The notes under the pieces are model-generated. The model worked only from the letters and a program-made list of their open reading frames with translations. It ran no database searches and had not been told where the DNA came from. A stretch of 44,010 bases of DNA from Acidobacteriota bacterium. Lineage in GTDB: Bacteria; Acidobacteriota; Terriglobia; Terriglobales; Acidobacteriaceae. Both the position numbers and the translations under genes were made by a program. Of this stretch, positions 8,609 through 17,800 are shown piece by piece. Numbering within the stretch: the first letter of the stretch is position 1; every line of letters starts with the position of its first letter. Location: positions 1 to 44,010 of the forward strand of contig JAJZVX010000031.1 in assembly GCA_021846985.1 (NCBI GenBank), written 5' to 3'.

Positions 8609-9565
8609 ATGCATAAAGATGGGCCTGTAACGCAAATTTCGAAGAGTGCGGCGCCGGGGAAGCGGCCGGGGCTGCGAGCGTGTCTGATGTTGCTTGGCGC
8701 GGGGTTGCTATGCGCCAGCGCCTGGGGTGGAGCAGCGAAGAAGCCGGCGGCCTCCCCGGCGAGTGCGACAACAGCCAATGATTTTGTGGGCGCGGAGACC
8801 TGCGCCACCTGCCACGAAGACGTGGTCAAGGGCTTTGCCACGAATCCGCACACCAAGATGACCCTGATGCACGGCGACCATGGCATCACTTGCGAAAACT
8901 GCCACGGAGCGGGGAAGGCCCATGTGGAAGGCGGGGGGGATGTGACCAAGATTTTCGATCCCGCCAAGGCGCCGGCCCAAGTGGTGGATGCGAAGTGCCT
9001 GAGCTGCCATGCGGGGGCGCATCCGGATTTCGAGCGTTCGCCGCACGCCAAGGCCAATGTGAGCTGCGTATCGTGCCACAGCGTGCATGCGGCCGCGGGC
9101 AAGGATCACCTGCTGAAGGCTTCGCAGCCGACGCTGTGCTTCCAGTGTCACACGGACGTGAAACCGTCGTTCGCGATGCCGTTTCATCACCGGGTGGACG
9201 AGGGCCTGATCAAGTGCAGTGACTGCCACGACGTACACGGCACTTTCTTGCCGAACAACCTGCGCTCCACGGTGGATCAGAACCTGATCTGCACCAAGTG
9301 CCACACGGACGTGCGCGGGCCTTTTGTGTTTGAGCACGCGCCGGTGAAGGCGGAAGGCTGCATGGGCTGCCACACGCCGCACGGCTCGCAGAATGCGCGG
9401 CTGCTGAATATGCCGAACATCAACGTTCTGTGCAACCAGTGCCATAGCCAGGTTGCGGCGGATACGGTGCATGGGATGAACGCGGGATCGTCAGACAGCG
9501 TGCCGTGCACGAGCTGCCACACCTACATTCATGGCTCGAACATGAATGCGGCCTTTCTCCGGTAA
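8609..9565 (+). CDS. Decaheme c-type cytochrome (DmsE/MtrA/PioA-like)
   Basis: A 318-residue periplasmic electron carrier. A signal sequence (CLMLLGAGLLCASAW) is followed by exactly ten CXXCH heme motifs between residues ~65 and 304: CATCH, CENCH, CLSCH, CVSCH, CFQCH, CSDCH, CTKCH, CMGCH, CNQCH, CTSCH. Extra histidines supply bis-His ligands. Size and heme number match the decahemes that sit inside an outer-membrane barrel and carry electrons across it (MtrA, PioA, MtoA, DmsE). Start chosen at ATG 8609 because GAGGTGG is 8 bp upstream; ATGs at 8546 and 8582 are in frame but give an implausibly long n-region. The large barrel gene follows after 110 bp, which supports this role. Confidence 0.9.
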   Translation: MHKDGPVTQISKSAAPGKRPGLRACLMLLGAGLLCASAWGGAAKKPAASPASATTANDFVGAETCATCHEDVVKGFATNPHTKMTLMHGDHGITCENCHGAGKAHVEGGGDVTKIFDPAKAPAQVVDAKCLSCHAGAHPDFERSPHAKANVSCVSCHSVHAAAGKDHLLKASQPTLCFQCHTDVKPSFAMPFHHRVDEGLIKCSDCHDVHGTFLPNNLRSTVDQNLICTKCHTDVRGPFVFEHAPVKAEGCMGCHTPHGSQNARLLNMPNINVLCNQCHSQVAADTVHGMNAGSSDSVPCTSCHTYIHGSNMNAAFLR

Positions 9566-9675
9566 TGGTTTGACATCCGGGCCGCGTCCTGCCGGGCGGT
9601 CCGGATGCCGCAGAGAACGCGCAGGCGGATTCAAGATTTTGGGGTAAGCGAGGTTTTTTTCAAGTGAGGCTTCAT

Positions 9676-12291
9676 ATGAAAAGATTAGGCTGGTTTTCCA
9701 GGCTGTCGAAGCAGCAGCCCGCTCCGGTATCGGCCCGGCCCATGGCATGGGGCGTTGCGGTGGCGGTATTCCTGCTGATGACGGCAAGCGCCGCGGTCGC
9801 GCAGCTTCCCAACACGGGCACACAGATGTCGATCCCGGATGGGTTTACGGCCCATCATACGGTGGATCTGGGCGGGCACATGTCCGGCATGACGGGAAGC
9901 AATGCGATGTACGACACGCTGGTGAACATGCAGTCCGGGCCACGCGTTCTGGGGGAGAGCTTCGAGATGCGCGCGCTGCCGGGCAAGAAACACATCTGGG
10001 CGGACTACGTGAAGGCCTTTGGCAACGGCTTTGGCGGCGATCCGAACAACTTTGCCACGTTGCAGGTAAACAAGAGCAAGTACTACGAGTACTCCGGCAT
10101 GTTCCGCCGCGACCGTCAGTACTTCGACTACGATCTGTTGGGCAATCCGGGCATCCCCAGCGGGTATTCGATTCCCATCAGCGGATCGACGACTTCCTAT
10201 GCATGGCCGCAGGTGACGCAATCGCCGTTCCTGTACAACACGGTGCGCCGGATGACGGACAACCAGTTGACCGTGCTTCCGCTGTCGAAGGTGACGTTCC
10301 GCTTCGGCTATGCGCAGAACATCTTTCAGGGTCCGAGCCTGACCCCGAGCGGCAATTCAGTAGCCGGTTCCGAAGTGATTCTGCAGGAATACCAGCGCAA
10401 CAGCACGGATGATTTCACGGGCGCCATCGATTGGAAGCCTATTCGAGGCACCAAGCTGACTTATGAGCAGGAGGTTGACCATTACAAGGGCGACTCCTAC
10501 TTCACCATGGCTCCCCAAGACTACACCGTGCAGGAGGCGGACGGAACCAAGGTGGCACTGCTGGACAGCTACCAGAGCTTCCTGCCGTATGGCTACAACG
10601 GCGCCACCGGGGCTTTTTCCCCGGCCAGCAACTGCAATCTGAGCAGCATGATCAACTCGTCCACGATCCTGTATGCCAACCCCAACGGCGGCATGCCGAT
10701 CATCGATCCGGCCTGCAACGTCATCAGCAGTTACGTCCGCTACCAGCCGACGCGCGCGATCTTCCCCACGGAGATCTTCCGGATGCAAAGCACCAGCATC
10801 AAGAACGTCTCGATGAACGGCAATGTCCGCTACACCAAGGCGAACATGAACCTGCCGAACTACTACGAGGATTACCAGGGGCTGGATAAGACGACCCGGG
10901 AGCTGACCTACAGCGGCGACGCGAACGCCAAGCGGGAAGTGATCGCCGTGGATTACGGCATCGTCTGGCAGGCGACCAAGACCATCAGCCTCTCTGACCA
11001 GGTGAATTACTCGAATGCCAGGCAGCCGGGCACCGCTGAATTTCTGAGCGGGACCACGGAGTCGATCACGTCCGGCCCGGCCACCATCAACAACCTGACC
11101 GGACTGACCCCGAATCCCGTGCCCAGCGGGACCGCGCCTTTTGAAGGCAGCCCCGCGATCGGCACGCCGACGTATAACTATTTCGCCCAGAAGTTCGTGG
11201 TGAATAATGCGACGGTGACCTGGGATGCGTTGCCACGGGCCACGTTCTCGCTGACTTATCGTTACCGCGCGCACGACATCACCGAGGGCTCTCCCAATAC
11301 GACCTCTGCGACGACGGGCGCGACGGTCATCACGATCCACGAGAATGGCGGCATCCTGAACGTAGCGTTGCGGCCGAAGGACAACTGGGAAATCAATGGT
11401 TCAGCAGAAGCGATCTACGACGACAACGTTCTGACTCCGGTTGCGCCGCGGGAGATGCAGCACTACCGGATTCACACCCTGTTCCGTCCCAAGCCGTGGG
11501 CGACGATCTCCGGCTCCTATAACGATCTGGAGCGGCACAACAACACCAACAATACGGGTGCGGCGTACACCTCCAGCGGTTTGCCCACAGCCACGTACGA
11601 CGGCCCTCTGAATCACGTTGATCACAGCCGCGTGGTGAGTCTGTCCACCGATCTGATGCCGAACGAGCACTACGGCTTCGATTTCAGCTACGCGTACAAC
11701 GACGTGTACACGGCCACGAATATCTGCTTCCAGGGCGCGGCCAGCGTGATGCCGGGAGGCACCGTGGCGCCTGCTGCGGCAAACTCGACCGGACAGCTTT
11801 GCTACCCGGTCGCAAGAGGCTATGGAGCGAATACGGTTCTCTTCCTGGGCCGGGATTTCGAGGATGCTCCCACCCAGTACGCGTCGGTGGCGCTGGCCTT
11901 GAATCCGGGGGACAAGATCCACTCCAGCGTCGGTTACCGCATCAGCTCCGTGAACGGCAGCCGGTTCTTTACGGATGCCAGCGATGTGAACGGCTCGCTG
12001 GTGTCGGCCTACCAGACTCCGTTTGTGAAGGTGGCGTGGACGGTTCATCCGGGACTGACCTGGAAAGCCGAATACGACTACTACGGTTACGGCGAGGGTG
12101 GACCTTCGGGGGCGCAGTATTGCAACGACAACCCAGGTCTTGCGATAGGCACCACGGGCCCGGTGCCGGTAGTGCCCTGCAGCTCCGTGGCGAATACCGC
12201 GATGTCTTCGGGGACGCCGGCTTACGGATTCACCGCGCCGCGGAACTTCCACGCCAACAACGTAACGCTCGGAGTTCACTACGAGTTCTAA
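9676..12291 (+). CDS. Large outer-membrane beta-barrel, MtrB/PioB-like by context
   Basis: An 871-residue protein with a long signal peptide (AWGVAVAVFLLMTASAAVA) and alternating amphipathic strands rich in Y/N/T throughout. The C-terminus HYEF ends in phenylalanine, the usual BAM-recognised signature of outer-membrane barrels. No plug domain or TonB box is evident. Directly following a decaheme MtrA-type cytochrome is the arrangement of mtrAB, pioAB and mtoAB, in which the barrel sheaths the cytochrome. It is longer than MtrB (~700) and I see no N-terminal CXXC as found in some MtrB proteins, so the assignment rests on architecture and neighbourhood. Start ATG 9676 has AGTGAGG 6 bp upstream; a GTG at 9664 is less likely. 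Confidence 0.7.
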   Translation: MKRLGWFSRLSKQQPAPVSARPMAWGVAVAVFLLMTASAAVAQLPNTGTQMSIPDGFTAHHTVDLGGHMSGMTGSNAMYDTLVNMQSGPRVLGESFEMRALPGKKHIWADYVKAFGNGFGGDPNNFATLQVNKSKYYEYSGMFRRDRQYFDYDLLGNPGIPSGYSIPISGSTTSYAWPQVTQSPFLYNTVRRMTDNQLTVLPLSKVTFRFGYAQNIFQGPSLTPSGNSVAGSEVILQEYQRNSTDDFTGAIDWKPIRGTKLTYEQEVDHYKGDSYFTMAPQDYTVQEADGTKVALLDSYQSFLPYGYNGATGAFSPASNCNLSSMINSSTILYANPNGGMPIIDPACNVISSYVRYQPTRAIFPTEIFRMQSTSIKNVSMNGNVRYTKANMNLPNYYEDYQGLDKTTRELTYSGDANAKREVIAVDYGIVWQATKTISLSDQVNYSNARQPGTAEFLSGTTESITSGPATINNLTGLTPNPVPSGTAPFEGSPAIGTPTYNYFAQKFVVNNATVTWDALPRATFSLTYRYRAHDITEGSPNTTSATTGATVITIHENGGILNVALRPKDNWEINGSAEAIYDDNVLTPVAPREMQHYRIHTLFRPKPWATISGSYNDLERHNNTNNTGAAYTSSGLPTATYDGPLNHVDHSRVVSLSTDLMPNEHYGFDFSYAYNDVYTATNICFQGAASVMPGGTVAPAAANSTGQLCYPVARGYGANTVLFLGRDFEDAPTQYASVALALNPGDKIHSSVGYRISSVNGSRFFTDASDVNGSLVSAYQTPFVKVAWTVHPGLTWKAEYDYYGYGEGGPSGAQYCNDNPGLAIGTTGPVPVVPCSSVANTAMSSGTPAYGFTAPRNFHANNVTLGVHYEF

Positions 12292-12672
12292 CCGTAACCA
12301 CGGTTGCTGAGGAACTTCGATGGGGTGAGCCGGATGCGGAGAACGAGCCCGGTTCACCCCCTCTTTTTGAAGGGCGCTACAATCGACAGCAGGCATCGCG
12401 AAGCCCGCGGGGCCGGCAGGCGGCGGTTTCGCATCCGGCGCGGCAAGCCGATGGCGAGTCCAGAGCGCACCGGTGGCGCGGGGATCCGGATGCCTGCAAT
12501 CGAGCAAGTCTCGTTTGTCCGCACGCGGCCGCGGGGGTATAAGATGGCCTCCGCAGTCAGTGCCGGAGGAGTTTGGCGGCACTGCGTGGACCGCAGGAAA
12601 GAGTAAGAACAACGGCTGATGCGGCAGGCTCAACGACTGCGCGACGGCCGGAACAACCGAAGGAGCTTTTCC
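12292..12672. other. 381-bp gap inside the cytochrome cluster
   Basis: No supported gene; the open frames here lack coding character. It probably holds a secondary promoter for the two downstream cytochrome genes. I saw no CRP-type site or clear terminator. Confidence 0.4.
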
Positions 12673-12987
12673 ATGACCAAGACGATTCGATCCCAGGTGG
12701 TGCTGGCACTCGCGTTTGCGATGGCCGGCGCTGTGAGCTTTGCCCAGTCGGGCGAAGCGACGTACAAGGCCAGATGCCAGAGCTGCCATGGGAGCGCCGG
12801 CATTCCCAATGCCGGGATTGCCAAACTGCTGGGCGTCAAGTCCGTGACCGATCCTGCCGTGAAGAAGCTGACGGTGGAGGAGATGATGGCGGTGGTGAAG
12901 AACGGCAAGAACAAGATGAAGCCGATCAAGGGACTGAGCGACGCGGAGATCAAGTCGGCGGTTCTTTACTATCGCGGCCTGAAGTAG
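12673..12987 (+). CDS. Small monoheme cytochrome c
   Basis: A 104-residue periplasmic class-I-like cytochrome c. The signal peptide ends around residue 24 (AGAVSFAQ). One heme site, CQSCH, is at residues 35-39, and the likely distal Met ligand is in KMKPIKGLSDAEI, the usual layout of cytochrome c5/c553-type domains. AAGGAG lies 7 bp before the ATG at 12673. Sitting between the outer-membrane barrel and the membrane NapC/NirT-like gene, it is a natural candidate for the soluble shuttle linking the two. A partner terminal oxidase cannot be excluded. Confidence 0.9.
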   Translation: MTKTIRSQVVLALAFAMAGAVSFAQSGEATYKARCQSCHGSAGIPNAGIAKLLGVKSVTDPAVKKLTVEEMMAVVKNGKNKMKPIKGLSDAEIKSAVLYYRGLK

Positions 12988-13064
12988 GAAGTCCGGCCGG
13001 GAAGCAGAGCAGGCAGAGGCCCGCCATTGGGGGCGGGCCACCTACTGAATGAGGGGGGGATAAC

Positions 13065-14501
13065 GTGGCACTGATGCAGAGATTCCGTGAGAACTGGGTA
13101 CGCCCCGCGCTTTTTTTCGGGAATAATCCCATCAGCCTTGCGGGCGGCGCCATCACCAGCGCATCTGGAGTAACGCTGGTCATCTACTGGCTCGCGGAGA
13201 TTTTCGGCACGCCTCGCCACAATCCCTATCTCGGTCTTATTTTCTTCCTGTTTTTGCCGGCGCTGTTTGTGATCGGCCTGCTGCTGATTCCGATCGGCGT
13301 ATATGTGCGGCGCAAGAAGCTGCTCAAAGCGGGCCTGATTCCCTCCGCGTTTCCAAAGATCGACTTCAACGATCACGTATTCCGCCACGGCGTGGATATT
13401 GTACTGGTGGCGACGGTGGCGAACCTTCTGGTGGTGTCGATGGCCAGCTATCGCGGCGCCACCTACATGGATTCGCCTTCGTTCTGCGGCGCGTCGTGCC
13501 ACGTGATGAATCCGGAGTATACGGCTTACAAGATATCGCCTCACTCGCACGTGGAGTGCGTCGAGTGCCATATTGGGTCGGGCGCGGCCTCGTACTTTGA
13601 AGCCAAGGTGAATGGGACCAAGCAAGTGCTGGAGGTGGCCTTCGACAGCTATCCGCGTCCGATTCCTTCGCCGGTGACGAACCTGCGGCCGGCCCGCGTG
13701 ATTTGCGAAGGGTGCCACACGCCCACGCGGTTCGACGGGGACAAGCTGCTCGTGAAGTCGAGCTTTGCCGACGACGAGCAGAACACCGAAACGCAGACGG
13801 TGCTGGTTCTGCATCTGGGCGGCGAGGACTCGCTCTCGCACCGCATCGGCATTCATGGCGTCCATCTGGGTCACATCGAGTACATCACCACCGATACGAG
13901 CCGCACCACGATTCCCTGGGTGCAGAGGCGGAACGCGGACGGCACGGAGACCGTGTTTGAGTCGTCCTCGGTGAAGGGCGTTCCGCAGGGCGAGCGGCGG
14001 GTGATGGATTGCATCGATTGCCACAACCGCGCGGCGCACACGTTTGTGACCGCGGAAGAGGCGATCAACCGGGCCATGGCGGACGGAGCCATCAGCCCGA
14101 AGCTGCCCTGGGTGCATAAAGAAGGGCTGCAACTGCTGAAGGCCAGCTATGCCAGCCAGGCCGAGGCGCGGACGCAGATTCCCCAGCAGCTTGCAGCGTT
14201 CTATCGCGGCAGCCATCCCGAGGTGATGAGTTCCGAGGCGGACCTGGAACAGAAAGCCGCCGGCGAGTTAGTGACTCTTTACTGCCAGAATGTCTTTCCG
14301 TCGATGAAAGTAACCTGGGGAACACATCCGAATCATATCGGGCATATGAGCTATCCGGGCTGCTTCCGGTGCCACGATGGCGATCACAGCGCCAAGGACG
14401 GAAGCGCGATTACGCAGGACTGTTCGGTGTGCCACAATCTGCTGGCGGTGGACGAGTCCAAGCCGAAGGTTCTCGTGGATCTGGGCATTCAGACGCAATA
14501 A
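13065..14501 (+). CDS. NapC/NirT-like membrane multiheme quinol dehydrogenase
   Basis: A 478-residue inner-membrane cytochrome. Three hydrophobic segments (residues ~26-47, 55-80, 109-128) precede a periplasmic domain with five CXXCH sites (CVECH, CEGCH, CIDCH, CFRCH, CSVCH). A non-standard CX3CH, CGASCH, is at 141-146 and is followed by VMNPEY, as in the first NapC/NrfH heme. Family members oxidise menaquinol/ubiquinol and pass electrons to periplasmic cytochromes; length and heme number resemble ImcH/CbcL-class proteins of metal-reducing bacteria more than tetraheme NapC. Start is a GTG with AGGGGGG 5 bp upstream; the ATG at 13074 is too far from it. It is last in the presumed electron-conduit cluster. 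Confidence 0.85.
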   Translation: MALMQRFRENWVRPALFFGNNPISLAGGAITSASGVTLVIYWLAEIFGTPRHNPYLGLIFFLFLPALFVIGLLLIPIGVYVRRKKLLKAGLIPSAFPKIDFNDHVFRHGVDIVLVATVANLLVVSMASYRGATYMDSPSFCGASCHVMNPEYTAYKISPHSHVECVECHIGSGAASYFEAKVNGTKQVLEVAFDSYPRPIPSPVTNLRPARVICEGCHTPTRFDGDKLLVKSSFADDEQNTETQTVLVLHLGGEDSLSHRIGIHGVHLGHIEYITTDTSRTTIPWVQRRNADGTETVFESSSVKGVPQGERRVMDCIDCHNRAAHTFVTAEEAINRAMADGAISPKLPWVHKEGLQLLKASYASQAEARTQIPQQLAAFYRGSHPEVMSSEADLEQKAAGELVTLYCQNVFPSMKVTWGTHPNHIGHMSYPGCFRCHDGDHSAKDGSAITQDCSVCHNLLAVDESKPKVLVDLGIQTQ

Positions 14502-14508
14502 GGTAAGG

Positions 14509-14562
14509 CCGGCGCCCGCCGGAATTGCCACCCGGTCATGGGGAGCCATGGCCGGGCGCCGG
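14509..14562 (+). terminator. Inverted repeat after the cytochrome cluster
   Basis: CCGGCGCCCG (14509-14518) pairs perfectly with CGGGCGCCGG (14553-14562) across a 34-base loop, just after the NapC/NirT-like stop. No T-run follows, so it may be a non-canonical terminator or mRNA 3' structure. Confidence 0.35.
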
Positions 14563-14802
14563 ATGGCTGCGGAGGCGCGCGCGGGGCAAAGCGGCCGGAC
14601 CGGCGGGCCATCCACAAGAATCTACTGTTGGAGACCCCTCCACCCGCTATACAATCGGTGCGAAACCTGTTGAATCCTCAAGCCTGTTTCCTTTCGGGGC
14701 TACAGGGGAGAACGGTCGCCCCAGGAAGATGGGGGAGCGCTACCCAGTCTGCCGGGAGCGGCCGGTGCGCAGGTGCGATGGATTTCGTGTACAAAGGGGA
14801 AC
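14563..14802. other. Gap before the S53 protease gene
   Basis: With the inverted repeat it makes a ~300-bp gene-free stretch. Nothing beyond a presumed promoter and the AAAGGGGA ribosome-binding site at 14793-14800 is recognisable. Confidence 0.4.
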
Positions 14803-17800
14803 ATGGCACACAGACAACGCATCGGCCTGCGGCTTGCGGCGCTTCTCTTCGTGAGCATGGGAGCAGCGGCGGCCCAGACGCCGGTGGCCGGTTCCAGCGC
14901 CAGCCGGCTGGCGGGCAACTGGCGGAGTTCCCCGCCTGTGACGATCACGGCCAGCCGGGCGCCCGCGCTCTCCGGGGCGGTGTCTGCCACAACACTGGGG
15001 GCGGCGCCGGCCAATGCGCGTCTGGACCGGATGATTCTGCTGCTGGAGCCCTCGGCGGCGCAGCAGCAGGCATTGACGGCGGTGATCCAGAGCCAGCAGA
15101 ACCCGTCGTCGAGCGCCTATCACCAATGGCTGAGCCCGGCGGCTTTTGCCGTGGCCTACAGCAACTCCGCCGCGGATGTGTCCGCAGTGGGGGACTGGCT
15201 GCGCAGCCAGGGATTCGACGTGGCTGCGCTGCCCGCGGGGAGGGGCTGGATCGAGTTTTCCGGCACGGTGGCGCAGGTGGAGCAGGCCTTCGGCACGCAT
15301 GTGGTGATGGTCCCGACGGCCAGCGGACTTCGCGCGGCGCTGGCCGGAGACATTTCGGTTCCCGGTGCGCTGCAGCCTGTGATCTACGGGCTGGTATCGC
15401 TGGACGGGGTGCTTTCCGCGCCCGCGATGACCACGCCGCAGCCGCTGAGCGCGACCGCGGCCGAGCTTGCGGCAGCGACATCACTCGACCAGGCCGCGGC
15501 GGCAACTCCGCGACTGATGACCAATCTGCTTCAGCTTGACGCGCTGCATGCGGCGGGAACGACGGGTGCGGGCGAGAGCATCGCCCTTGCCACGCGCAGC
15601 AACGTGAACCTGGCGGATGTGGTAGCGTTTCGCGCGGCCTTTGGGCTGCCGGCGAATGCGCCGCAGATTGTTCTCAATGGGACCGATCCGGGGCGGACAG
15701 CGGACGAGGCGGAGGCGTTGCTGGAGGCCTCGTGGGCGGGCGCGGCCGCGCCAGGCGCGCAGGTCGTGCTGGTTCCGGCGGCCTCGACCGGCGCAACCGA
15801 CGGCCTGGATCTGAGCCTGGCGGCGATTGTGGATCAGGCGCTGGCGCACACTGTCCTGGTGGGGTATTCGGCGTGCGAGGCGGGAATGAGCGAGGCGCAC
15901 CAGGCATTCTATGCCGCGCTTTACCGGCAGGCGGCGGCCGAAGGAATCGCGATGGTCGCGGCTGCCGGGGACAGCGGTTCCGCGGCCTGCTATGCGGCCG
16001 GCAGCACGGTCCCGGTGACGAGCGGATATGGGGTTAATGCCCTGGCTTCCACGCCGTGGAATGTGGCGGTGGGCGCGGATGCGTTTGGGACGGCGGGACC
16101 GGCAGCGGGAGTCTCCGGGTTGGCGGCGTGGTCGCCGGTGAGCGCGGCGGACACGGCCTATGCCGGCGGCGGGGGATCGAGCGCGGTCTACGCGGCTCCG
16201 GGATGGCAGCCGGCGCCCGGCGGAAGCCTGCCGGCAAGGGCGCAAATGGCGACGGGCGCGGCAACGCCAGCGATGGCAGCCGCCACAAGCCTGCTGCAGC
16301 AATTGAAAAGCGCGGGGTTGTCTTCGGGCTACAGACTGATTCCCGACCTGTCCCTTCCCACGGCGATCGACTCGGTCGAGAATCACGGGTTGGCTTTCTG
16401 CATGAGCGGCGATGCGTCGGCCACCACCTGCACGCCGGTGCAGGCAGGCGGCAGCTCGGCCGCAGCGGCGCTTTTTTCCGGCCTGGCGGCGCTGCTGGCG
16501 CAAGAATATGGGCCGCAGGGGAACCTGGCGCCGCGGCTTTATGAGCTGAGTGAATCCAGCGCGGCCAGCAGCATCTTCAGCGATGTGCAGCAGGGAACGG
16601 CGCAACTGGCTTGCGCGGCGGGCAGCCCGGGCTGCACCGCAACGGGGCAGATTGGCTTTGCCGCCGCCGCCGGATACGACATGACCAGCGGGCTGGGAAC
16701 GGTGAACGCGCAGGCGCTGGCGAGGCAGTGGCCGCGCGCCCAGGTGGGCACCGGCTCGGTGACGGTGCTGAACACCATCCCTCCCGGCCAGACGATCAAT
16801 CCTTCGGGTTCGCTGGTGCTTTCCGCCACGGTGACGGCGCCGACGGGGGATCCGGCGCCGACGGGGACGGTAGCCTTTCTGGATCAGTCGAACGGCTCAG
16901 CGGACCTTTCCAATGTGACGTTGGTTCCGGGTTCCGGAACCAGCGCGACGGCATCGACGATCATTACCGGAGCTCTGACGCAGGGCGGTCATAACATTTT
17001 TGTCCAGTACAGCGGGGACACGAATTATGCGGTCGCCACCGATCCGAATCCGGTGACGGTGGAGGTGCAGCCCAGTTCGACGAGCACGGTGATCAGTCCG
17101 GCCACGTATACGCCCAACCCGGGCAGCACGCTTGTGGTGACGGCCACCGTGACTTCCTCGACAGCGGGCGCAGGGGCTTCGCCGCCCTCGGGCACGGTCA
17201 ATTTCCTGATGAACGGCGTGATCAAGGGAACCGAGCCGGTGATCCAGGGGACGCCGTCAACGGCCAGCATCAACCTGACCATGCCGAACACGGCGGGCGC
17301 GGTGCAGCTTTCGGGCTACTATTCTGGAGATACGAACTACTACAACTCGACGTCCCAGCCGGTGCAGGTGACGGTTCCCACGAGCGCGCCCACGGTGACG
17401 GTTACGGCCTCGCCCTCCGCGCCGGTCGTGGGCGGCACGGTGCAACTGACGGCCATCATCGCTCCGCCGGCCGGCAACACGACGCCGCCGACGGGGACCG
17501 TGATTTTCTATGTGGATGGCATTGCCGCGGGCGGGAGCGTTCTTGTGATTCCGGGATCGCCTTCCACGGCGTCGCTGACCATCAACACGCCAGCCCTGGG
17601 CCAGCATGCGATTACGGCCAGCTACAGCGGCGATACGAATTACGCGGGGATCACCTCCCCGGCGGCCTCCCTTGTTGCCGGGAAGACGCCGACGGCGGTG
17701 ACCCTGATGCCGAGCATCACGAACCCGGCCGGAGGCAGCTCCGTGATGCTGACGGCAACCATCAGCGCCAGCTATCCCGGGACAGAGGTGCCGAGCGGGA

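Noticed and set aside
12304..12606. 100-codon open frame between barrel and monoheme cytochrome
   Set aside because: No ribosome-binding site, Arg-rich composition, no recognisable domain.
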